A DNA stretch of 7,824 bases from Candidatus Jordarchaeia archaeon (GTDB lineage: Archaea; Asgardarchaeota; Jordiarchaeia; Jordiarchaeales; Freyrarchaeaceae). The DNA lies in assembly GCA_018383835.1 (NCBI GenBank), contig JAHAWR010000073.1, forward strand, positions 209 through 8,032, in the 5' to 3' direction. This document shows, piece after piece, positions 1 to 5,360 of the stretch (its first letter is position 1; each line of letters starts with the position of its first letter). A program made the translations under genes and the position numbers. Under the pieces are notes generated by a model. It was not told where the DNA came from and did no database searches. It saw only the letters and a program-made list of their open reading frames with translations.

Positions 1-104
1 TAAAGTCGGGGGTTCTTGCTTCTAAGGGTGTTCGTCGATTGGTTGCCCACTGCCCTTCCGGATCCCATTTCGTTTTTTCCCACCTTAGAGGCGGAGGGTG
101 TCCA
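1..104 (-). mobile_element. IS200/IS605-type right end with TnpB C-terminal tail remnant (partial)
   Basis: The window opens with taaagtcgggggttctt, half of the palindrome CCCCCGAC-TAAA-GTCGGGGG that commonly closes archaeal IS200/IS605 (TnpB) elements; the other half would lie to the left of the window. Read on the minus strand, an open stretch of about 34 codons runs into this hairpin and its last codon begins TA, so a TAG stop is expected just outside. The translation includes GKNEMGSGRAVGNQSTN and ends SKNPRL, which has the feel of the variable low-complexity tail found after the TnpB RuvC domain. An in-frame TAG at 105-107 and the absence of any RuvC motif show that the tnpB body is missing. 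The same DNA would be the scaffold part of a TnpB guide (omega) RNA. Orientation and family are inferred from the hairpin and tail, not from a database match. Confidence 0.45.
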
Positions 105-175
105 CTAGCCAGTTACTCTTCACGATGGGGTTTGCAACGCCATGCACCGCCTTCAAAAACGCCCAATCCCACTTG

Positions 176-200
176 GAGCCCCAAAAAAGGGGTGGAGCTC
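176..200 (-). terminator. Hairpin with T6 loop downstream of the M28 gene
   Basis: On the minus strand CCCC-TTTTTT-GGGG forms a small hairpin with an extra GAG/CTC pairing outside it. It lies about 30 bases past the M28 stop codon. A run of six T on the transcribed sense is enough for many archaeal terminators. Assignment is by position and composition only. Confidence 0.35.
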
Positions 201-229
201 TTCAAGCGCATTTGCTGTACTTTGCAGTG

Positions 230-1636
230 CTACCGTTTTATCTTTTCTGTTGGTAGCGTGTCGAGCTCATTTATTATGTCGATGAACATTCTTGCTAGTG
301 GTAGAAGCTGGTTCTTTGCAACTTTGTCCGGGGTGTCCGTAACGTCAAAGAGGTACATTGGGCCGCTTATCAGGCTGTATATGGGGACCCCGCTCTTCCA
401 GAAGAGGTGAGCGTCCGTGGGAACGTCTATCGGGGTCGTCGTTGGCAGTATGAGTATGCGCTCAACGTTGTTTTTAACTATCGCTTTCTTAGCTATTTCC
501 ACTAGTGCGGGGTTGTCCGTCGTGAAGAGCCCCCTCGGCTCCACATCCCCCGTCACGACTGCGACCCCGTCCTTCTCCAAGCACTCTTTGGCGACGTGCT
601 CCACTGCTATGTCCACCAGAGCCTTCGCCACGATGTCCTCCCTGTGGGTCTCTATGAATGCCTTCTGCCCTACGCCCTCGGCGCCCCCGTAGAAGTGTCC
701 GGCGGTGAAGAGGAACACGAGGCTCCTCTTGGTTCGCCTACCGAGCTTCGCGAAGTACTTGGCTATGGCGAGGACGACGGCGCAGCCTGAGGCGTCCTCG
801 ACGGCGCTCTGGAATGGGCCATCGTGGTGGCAGTGGACGATTATGAACTCGTCCGTCTCCCCGGGGAGCACCCCGTAGACGTTGTGGGTCACCGCTGGCC
901 TAACTTCGGCCTCGAGAACCATCCTAGCCTTCACCCTCCCTCTGCCCAGCATTTCCTTCAGCTTCGCCCCGGTTTCTCTGCTCACCCATAAGCCCGGCAT
1001 GGGCCTCATGACGCCATCGTAGGGAGCGTAGTATGTGAGCTCCTTCCCGAACTTGGGGTAGTCCTCTAGCACGCCGATAAATCCCGCTGCCCCGCGCTCA
1101 CGCGCCATCTCGTAAGCGTCGTATCCTCCCTCTATGAGACCCATGCCCATGCAGTTGAGCCGTATCCAGGTTGCGGGGTGCACCCAGTCAGGCGTAATGG
1201 TCTCCCTCGGATCATGCGTGAAGTAGGCGATTGAGCGAAGAAGGGAGACGGGGAGGGGGAGGAACCTGACGCTGACCACAACTATTTTTCCGTCCACGTT
1301 GACCTTCTCAAAGTTCTCGGCGCGCCCCTCACCGACATAGACGAGCTCGCCCTCCAACCCGCCGGTTGGGGCAGTGTAGGGGACATAGAAGCATGGCAGC
1401 CGCTCAGGCCTCTTTCCCTCCAGCCACACGTCCAAGCTCCAGCGCTTAGCCAGCCAAAGGGTTATGTCTATCGGCTCCACCCGCACGTCCTTGAACCCGA
1501 ACTCGGCAAGTTTGTCGCGGAGATACCCTTCAGCCTTGAGGTCTCCCTCACTACCCGGAACTCTGCTCCCAAGAGAGTAGAGGTCGAGAACCCACTGGAA
1601 AACCTCGTCTTCAGACGGAAGAAAACTGGAAGCCAA
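230..1636 (-). CDS. M28-family-like metallopeptidase with PA-type insertion, atypical active site
   Basis: The 468-residue product looks like a cytoplasmic M28 (aminopeptidase-type) zinc peptidase; I see no signal peptide. The N-terminal region (about 10-60) has the family's lead-in, with GSRVPGSEG and a helix before a strand. Residues about 92-240 resemble a protease-associated (PA) insertion, with VDGKIVVV at 114-121 and an ARERGAAGFIGV stretch at 178-189. The catalytic core follows: H270-H-D272 (the HxD motif), D281 in EDASG (bridging Asp), D342 in LVDIAVE, and H410 in PTDAHLFW. The usual Glu-Glu motif is absent: the matching segment reads TAGHFYGG (311-318), with His314 where Glu is expected. 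The start is TTG at 1634-1636, supported by GGAGGTG at 1644-1650 with 7 bases spacing. It has its own promoter and is the most downstream gene. Peptidase activity and metal number are uncertain because of the motif change. Confidence 0.85.
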   Translation of the reverse strand: MASSFLPSEDEVFQWVLDLYSLGSRVPGSEGDLKAEGYLRDKLAEFGFKDVRVEPIDITLWLAKRWSLDVWLEGKRPERLPCFYVPYTAPTGGLEGELVYVGEGRAENFEKVNVDGKIVVVSVRFLPLPVSLLRSIAYFTHDPRETITPDWVHPATWIRLNCMGMGLIEGGYDAYEMARERGAAGFIGVLEDYPKFGKELTYYAPYDGVMRPMPGLWVSRETGAKLKEMLGRGRVKARMVLEAEVRPAVTHNVYGVLPGETDEFIIVHCHHDGPFQSAVEDASGCAVVLAIAKYFAKLGRRTKRSLVFLFTAGHFYGGAEGVGQKAFIETHREDIVAKALVDIAVEHVAKECLEKDGVAVVTGDVEPRGLFTTDNPALVEIAKKAIVKNNVERILILPTTTPIDVPTDAHLFWKSGVPIYSLISGPMYLFDVTDTPDKVAKNQLLPLARMFIDIINELDTLPTEKIKR

Positions 1637-1680
1637 AACAAGCCACCTCCTCTCCTTACCTTTAAGGAGTTAGTCTCAAC

Positions 1681-1687
1681 TTTAAAA
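1681..1687 (-). promoter_or_regulatory. TATA box for the M28 gene, possibly shared with a plus-strand transcript
   Basis: CATTTTAAAG on the minus strand lies about 25 bases before an inferred start near 1658-1660. That leaves a roughly 22-base leader carrying the GGAGGTG ribosome binding site before the TTG start. The core TTTAAA is palindromic, so it could also serve a plus-strand transcript starting near 1711. The call rests on spacing only. Confidence 0.45.
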
Positions 1688-1710
1688 TGTTTTCCGGTCA
1701 GACGCGTGAG

Positions 1711-1730
1711 AAAAACGAAAAAAGGGAAAA
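1711..1730 (-). terminator. Triple T-tract on the minus strand
   Basis: Read on the minus strand this is TTTTCCCTTTTTTCGTTTTT, the densest T-rich stretch in this gap and of the kind archaeal RNA polymerase terminates at. It sits between the structured region (1741-2170) and the M28 promoter. It could stop read-through from the methyltransferase gene, which has no T-tract directly after its stop codon. If the structured RNA is instead made from the plus strand, this is only its A-rich upstream region. Confidence 0.4.
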
Positions 1731-1740
1731 TAGTTCAAAG

Positions 1741-2170
1741 GTAAACACGCTTTCCTGAGGGAAGACTATGCCTAATGGCTTCAGAGAGAGGCTTTAGACT
1801 AGTGGAGGAACAGGGCACAACCCGGAGGCAAGCGGCGAAGGACACCGAGATAGGGGAGTACAGGTGGCAGCCCCCCTCTGCCACTAAGTGGCCGAGAACA
1901 CATTGAAAGCGCTGTAAATGGGGATCACGGCCCGAGGCTCCATGACCCGCTTTTGGGCGGCGGTTGAGGCGAGGAGGTTATAAGGGAGACGAAGCTCCTC
2001 AACCATACTACACCATTGCAAGATACCCGTAATGCAGCCAACGCCGTCCCGGGGGCGAGCTCTGGGGCTCCTTCACAGTTCCCCTCAACCTCCAGAACAG
2101 AGGGGAAGTGCAGGGAGCGGAGGGCCACGGTGACGAGGCGCTCGAAAGGAGGGAATCAGGAGCTGTAGCT
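1741..2170 (+). ncRNA. Candidate large structured non-coding RNA, family unrecognised
   Basis: No reading frame here looks convincingly coding, yet the DNA is dense in perfect inverted repeats. These are CTTTCC/GGGAAG around TGA (1750-1764), GTGGCAG/CTGCCAC with a C-rich 7-base loop (1864-1884), GGCCG/CGGCC (1890-1894 with 1928-1932), GGTTGAGG/CCTCAACC (1962-1969 with 1997-2004), and a long imperfect stem at 2067-2118. That stem contains TTCCCCTC/GAGGGGAA, CAC/GTG and GCTCC/GGAGC. GAGCG/CGCTC (2115-2119 with 2139-2143) competes with its base. By hand count over 1741-2160, the plus strand has A 109, C 109, G 139 and T 63, and an excess of G over C and A over U is usual on the RNA strand of structured RNAs. 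I looked for and did not find the signature motifs of RNase P RNA (GAGGAAAGUC, ACAGAA), SRP RNA (GGAAGGGAGCAGC) or tRNA. Strand and ends are uncertain: the T-tract at 1711-1730 favours the minus strand, while composition favours the plus. Confidence 0.45.
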
Positions 2171-2177
2171 GAGCCGG

Positions 2178-3077
2178 CTACCTCGGCTTAAACGCCAAAA
2201 CGCACTTCTCCTTCCTGACCACGCTCGCCACGAACCCGGCTCTTTCGAGTCTGGCGGCGACGCCCTTAGCCAGGTCCTTCCCGCGTATGAGCTGACCGGG
2301 CGAGCCAACGTAGTGGAAGAGGGCTCCGCCCGGCTTGAGCACCCTGAAAAGTTCCCTATAAAACTCCTGGGAGTATAGCTCGCCGGCGAGGCCGAAGCGG
2401 GGAGGGTCGTGGAGAATCCTGTCGAACGAGCAGTCCTCAAGCTCCCCGACAACATCGATGGCGTCCCCATGGATCACCGTAGCCTTCTCGAGCCCACGCG
2501 ACCACGGGTTATACTCCGCAAACCTCAAAACAGTCTCAGACCTCTCAACACTCATAACCACGGCACCCCTACGCAGAGAATGAATAGCAGTGTAGCCCAA
2601 ACCGGTGCACACGTCCAGAACCCTCTCACCACGCCTAACCCCCAGCACCCTAACCTTCCGCCTCGAATCCTCCCAAGGAGTCAAACCCAAAACCCGGTGC
2701 ATGTAAACCCCATTCACCTGAAGCGTAGGAGCAGAGCCCTCAACCACACACCTAAGCTTATAGTACGAGCCCTCCACCGGGTTCCACTCCTCAAGCAGCC
2801 TAACCCCACCATCCTCAACAACGCAAACAGAGCCATCACACCTCCCAGCAAACTCGCGCAACACACCAACATCAACAGCAACCCCACCCGGCAGAAAAGC
2901 CACACCCCCCTCAACCCTAACCACACCAACACTCAAACCAAGATCCAAACTAACCTCAACCAAACCCTCCCCACACGCAACCCGCCCAGCACCCCAACAA
3001 GACAAAACAGGCAAACCCCTAAAGCGAAAAACCCAAACCCTCAAACCCAACACCACACCAGCCACAAAAAACACCAA
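2178..3077 (-). CDS. Predicted archaeal SAM-dependent methyltransferase (COG2521 type)
   Basis: The C-terminal half is a class I Rossmann methyltransferase. Motif I is VLDVCTGLGY (153-162), an acidic residue E178 ends strand 2, GDA (204-206) follows, and HDPPRF (223-228) is motif IV, of the D/N-PP-F/Y sort often seen in N-methyltransferases. AGELYSQEFYRELFRVLKPGG (231-251) and FHYVGSPG (254-261) agree closely with what I know of COG2521, an archaeal family of unknown substrate. The N-terminal 120 residues (LVEVSLDLGLS at 39-49, then SAPTLQVNGVYMHR at 115-128) belong to the same family and may bind the substrate. The start is uncertain: TTG at 3077 opens the frame, but there is no ribosome binding site. 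A TATA-like ATATTTT at 3084-3090 points to a leaderless start at a GTG near 3065 or 3056. The N-terminal half is extremely poor in C and A on the coding strand, unlike the C-terminal third. Confidence 0.88.
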   Translation of the reverse strand: MVFFVAGVVLGLRVWVFRFRGLPVLSCWGAGRVACGEGLVEVSLDLGLSVGVVRVEGGVAFLPGGVAVDVGVLREFAGRCDGSVCVVEDGGVRLLEEWNPVEGSYYKLRCVVEGSAPTLQVNGVYMHRVLGLTPWEDSRRKVRVLGVRRGERVLDVCTGLGYTAIHSLRRGAVVMSVERSETVLRFAEYNPWSRGLEKATVIHGDAIDVVGELEDCSFDRILHDPPRFGLAGELYSQEFYRELFRVLKPGGALFHYVGSPGQLIRGKDLAKGVAARLERAGFVASVVRKEKCVLAFKPR

Positions 3078-3083
3078 AACACG

Positions 3084-3090
3084 AAAATAT
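3084..3090 (-). promoter_or_regulatory. TATA-like box for the methyltransferase gene
   Basis: AGATATTTTCG on the minus strand stands in an otherwise G/T-rich stretch after the T-runs that follow the upstream membrane-protein gene. A start about 26 bases on falls near 3061, next to in-frame GTG codons at 3063-3065 and 3054-3056, which fits leaderless translation. There is no Shine-Dalgarno motif in this interval. Confidence 0.4.
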
Positions 3091-3110
3091 CTACTTTACG
3101 CAGGAACATG

Positions 3111-3187
3111 AAAAACAATGGCAAAAAACACCGGAAAACCAGAAAAAAGAGTGAAAAGGTGGGGTAGCCTAGGCAACCTGCCCCTAC
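3111..3187 (-). terminator. Terminator region: weak hairpin followed by repeated T-runs
   Basis: Directly after the membrane-protein stop, the minus strand can pair GGGG (3181-3184) with CCCC (3161-3164), plus GT/AC outside and possibly GGCA/TGCC inside. Five T-runs of four to six bases follow, between about 3157 and 3111. Repeated T-tracts are a normal archaeal termination signal. This separates the membrane-protein gene from the methyltransferase gene. Confidence 0.6.
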
Positions 3188-4675
3188 TCACTTCCAAGGC
3201 CAGTGATTGAACGACTCGTATATCAGAAGCCACATGATGCCACCGAGCACAAACCAGCCAAGCACACAGGACACAGCTAACTGCTGCATCGACGCCTGAA
3301 CCTCCATGAACGTAGACATCCCCGACATCAAAAGCACCGGCACAGCCATATCCGCCGGCACTCCCGGCGGCAACCAGTATCTGAGCACCAACGTGGGTAT
3401 TGTGGAGACTACTTCTGCGAGCATGGCGTAACCCATCCATGCGTAGTAGGCTAGTGTTTGCAGTCCTGAGGCCCCTGCAACCGCGCCTGTTAATGAGAGC
3501 GCCATCGCCATGGACGGCGTGCCCAGCACGACGAGGAACACTATGACGCCAACTATGACTGCAACTATCAACGCCAGTATTCTGCCCTTGAGGCCCTTAC
3601 CCTCGAACCAGTGCATCTTGAATGGCAACTCAATTATCAGTATGGCAAGCACTATGCAGAGCAGGAGCGCTGTCACATTAGCAGGAGACCTTATCGACAT
3701 AGTCAACGGAACCACTAGGTCAACCGCTGGTAGTCCGCCAATAGCGGTGGTGGTTCCTAGGTAGTATTCGAAGACGTGTGGTGCTGTACCTATAATTGGC
3801 GTAAGGGCAAGCCAGAGTATTACGCCGATTATTATTCCTGTTATAATGTTTAGTATTCCCTTTATGGGTTGAGCTCTGCCTTCGTATGGTCTGACTAGTC
3901 CTACGATGCTGAAGCCTGCTATTACGGCGACGAGTAGGGATATCCAGTGGTCGTAGTGGTTGAATGGTGCGAGTGGCTGGAGCAGCGTGGTGAAGAGGTC
4001 GCCGCCGGGCAGGTACATTTCGAAGAACGTTGCTCCACCCCAGGCTAGCGAGTTGAAGATCCAGTAGAGTATGCCCGCTATTATCCAGGAGATCACAGTG
4101 TATATGGCGCCTCTTGCTAGTGGGTGCATTGTGGCTTTCTTTGGTACTATGGGCCAGTATTCGAGCTGCGTCGCCCATATTGGGAAGACTAGGAAGCCGC
4201 AGGTGCCCAGCAGTAGCATTTCGTAGCCCTTGAAGCCCATGGCTCCGAGGACGTAGAATGTTAGGAAGGCTAGGATTAGTGAGAGGGCTGCCGTGATCAG
4301 ACCGGTTCTGGGCTGCTTCGGTGGCGCTGTGACTTGGAATGGCCTGCAAAGGACGCCGATGACTATGAACCAGACGATGCCGAAGACCATTACCGATATC
4401 CAGTCGAGCGGGTATCCCAACGGATTAAGGATGACTGTGGTTGCGCCTCTCAGGGCTAGGGCTGGTGCTAGGAGGGCTGCAAGCTCCCCGCCGACGCCGA
4501 GCTCCGGCAGCACCGCGTGGAGGACGTAGGCGTCCATTACTACTAGTCTTGATAGCAGGCCTCCTATGGGGTTGAAGAATACTATGTACATTATGAAGGC
4601 GACGGAGTATATTGTGAGTAGGGACAGTAGTCCGAGCCAGGGTTGCTTGAACTTTCCTGCCTCCTCTCCCGCCAT
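3188..4675 (-). CDS. Polytopic membrane protein of unrecognised family with a four-fold internal repeat
   Basis: The 495-residue product is very hydrophobic, with about 11-13 likely membrane segments; I do not recognise the family. ATG at 4673-4675 is chosen because GAGGAGG (4684-4690) lies 8 bases upstream; the frame also runs open 12 codons further up to a TTG. Four units share one plan: a membrane helix, a Pro, a loop of about 10-14 residues ending in (K/R)G or RTG, then a second helix. They span about residues 92-146, 153-212, 243-296 and 333-387. Units 1 and 3 are closest, both starting WIS and both having RP(F/Y) after the first helix. The segments after units 2 and 3 also match (FFEMYLPG at 217-224, VFEYYLGT at 301-308). 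Residues 388-495 are not part of the repeat and hold a Met-rich stretch (SGMSTFMEVQASMQQL). It has its own promoter and terminator. A transporter or channel is possible, but no substrate can be inferred. Confidence 0.85.
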   Translation of the reverse strand: MAGEEAGKFKQPWLGLLSLLTIYSVAFIMYIVFFNPIGGLLSRLVVMDAYVLHAVLPELGVGGELAALLAPALALRGATTVILNPLGYPLDWISVMVFGIVWFIVIGVLCRPFQVTAPPKQPRTGLITAALSLILAFLTFYVLGAMGFKGYEMLLLGTCGFLVFPIWATQLEYWPIVPKKATMHPLARGAIYTVISWIIAGILYWIFNSLAWGGATFFEMYLPGGDLFTTLLQPLAPFNHYDHWISLLVAVIAGFSIVGLVRPYEGRAQPIKGILNIITGIIIGVILWLALTPIIGTAPHVFEYYLGTTTAIGGLPAVDLVVPLTMSIRSPANVTALLLCIVLAILIIELPFKMHWFEGKGLKGRILALIVAVIVGVIVFLVVLGTPSMAMALSLTGAVAGASGLQTLAYYAWMGYAMLAEVVSTIPTLVLRYWLPPGVPADMAVPVLLMSGMSTFMEVQASMQQLAVSCVLGWFVLGGIMWLLIYESFNHWPWK

Positions 4676-4728
4676 TCTGAATTCCTCCTCTTCGAAAAAG
4701 TTTGTATACAAGAGGTCTTTGAGTTCTT

Positions 4729-4737
4729 ATTTAAATT
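4729..4737 (-). promoter_or_regulatory. TATA box for the membrane-protein gene
   Basis: ATTTAAATA on the minus strand is a near-ideal archaeal TATA box. A start about 26 bases on (near 4707) gives a leader of about 30 bases that contains the GAGGAGG site at 4684-4690 before the ATG at 4675. Confidence 0.6.
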
Positions 4738-4860
4738 TAACGCTTATTATGAGCCGAGTATTCGACAAATGTCTATTTTTCGCCCTTCTATCATCAATTT
4801 ACGAAAAAGGAGGCACCATTAGATAAAAAATTGTTTTAGAATGCGAAGAGGGGCTTATGT

Positions 4861-5043
4861 TTGTTCGGTCTGCTGGGCTTCCTCGTCGTGGTGGGTGTTG
4901 TTTTCTCTCCCTTTGGGGTTCCTGTTTGGGTGCCGTTGGCTGTTTGGGCTAGGCTGACGTCAGGTCGGCTGGTGGGTTTGTTTCTTGAAACAGCTGGAGT
5001 GCTGTTGACGTGGGTCTTCGACTTCGCGGTTCGAGCTGTTTAG
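4861..5043 (+). CDS. Doubtful small hydrophobic protein (60 aa)
   Basis: This plus-strand frame opens with TTG at 4861, 7 bases after GAGGGG (4848-4853), and a TATA-like GATAAAAAA lies at 4822-4830. The product has two hydrophobic stretches, LGFLVVVGVVFSPFGVPVW near the start and LVGLFLETAGVLLTWVFDF near the end, so it could be a two-helix membrane protein. The caution is that the whole area is G/T-rich (no A at all in 4861-4920), and such sequence gives Val, Leu, Phe, Gly and Trp in any frame. It would be the only plus-strand gene here and has no recognised homologue. I think chance is at least as likely. Confidence 0.22.
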   Translation: MFGLLGFLVVVGVVFSPFGVPVWVPLAVWARLTSGRLVGLFLETAGVLLTWVFDFAVRAV

Positions 5044-5360
5044 GAAAGGTGCGCTTAGGGGAGATTCTGGGGGTTGAGTGTGTCTGCACCAAGGGGCTGG
5101 GAGGTTACTGGAGGGGCGGGTGTGAGAGGTATATATTGAAGGCTGAGGAAGAAAGTTTTCGGGGGCTTCTCGACGTTGTGATAGGGGGTTGCGGTTTTTT
5201 GTTTGAAGAGGCTTGTTCTTTAGGCGTCAATAGTGAGGTTTGTAGCGGACAGGTTGGCTTGTAGGGGATAACTGTTGTACGTGTTATTAATGGGGGTATG
5301 GGTGCGCCGGGTAGGGATGGATGGTTTGGGTTGCGGAGCTGGCTGTCGTGCATGGTTGCT
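5044..5360. other. G/T-rich spacer without a supported gene
   Basis: This is the rest of the gap between the membrane-protein promoter and the end of the metallo-beta-lactamase gene. The plus strand stays G/T-rich. A TATATAT run at 5131-5137 resembles a TATA box but has no convincing gene on either side. A plus-strand frame (5010-5264) and a minus-strand frame (5105-5353) are open, but neither has a ribosome binding site or recognisable protein content. There is no clear T-tract directly after the stop codon at 5361. Confidence 0.5.

Noticed and set aside
39..410. 123-codon plus-strand frame at the left end
   Set aside because: It crosses the transposon remnant and is antisense to the end of the M28 gene; there is no coherent protein content.
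1741..2170. RNase P RNA or SRP RNA
   Set aside because: The near-universal motifs (GAGGAAAGUC and ACAGAA for RNase P; GGAAGGGAGCAGC for the SRP S domain) were searched for by eye on both strands and not found.
1745..2191. Single plus-strand frame through the ncRNA candidate with only three internal stops (at 1904, about 1943 and about 2031) and protein-like pieces such as GDEALERRESGAVAEPATSA
   Set aside because: Purine-rich sequence gives such pieces by chance; there are three stops in about 148 codons, no ribosome binding site, no recognised domain, and the stems are hard to explain by coding. A decayed gene remains possible.
2161..2195. tRNA-like start (GTAGCTGAGCCGGC)
   Set aside because: No acceptor, anticodon or T-arm can be completed, and the stretch runs into the conserved end of the methyltransferase gene.
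2409..3167. Long plus-strand reading frame (252 codons)
   Set aside because: It is antisense to the methyltransferase gene; the product is a low-complexity Asn/Thr/Pro/His run explained by the C/A-rich composition.
3410..3440. Replication origin at the skew change
   Set aside because: It lies inside a well-conserved-looking coding sequence with no AT-rich unwinding element or inverted origin boxes and no replication gene nearby; only the composition change is reported.
3720..4349. 209-codon minus-strand frame
   Set aside because: Shadow of the membrane-protein gene in another frame, with no ribosome binding site or domain.
5131..5137. TATATAT as a promoter
   Set aside because: No gene starts at a suitable distance on either strand.
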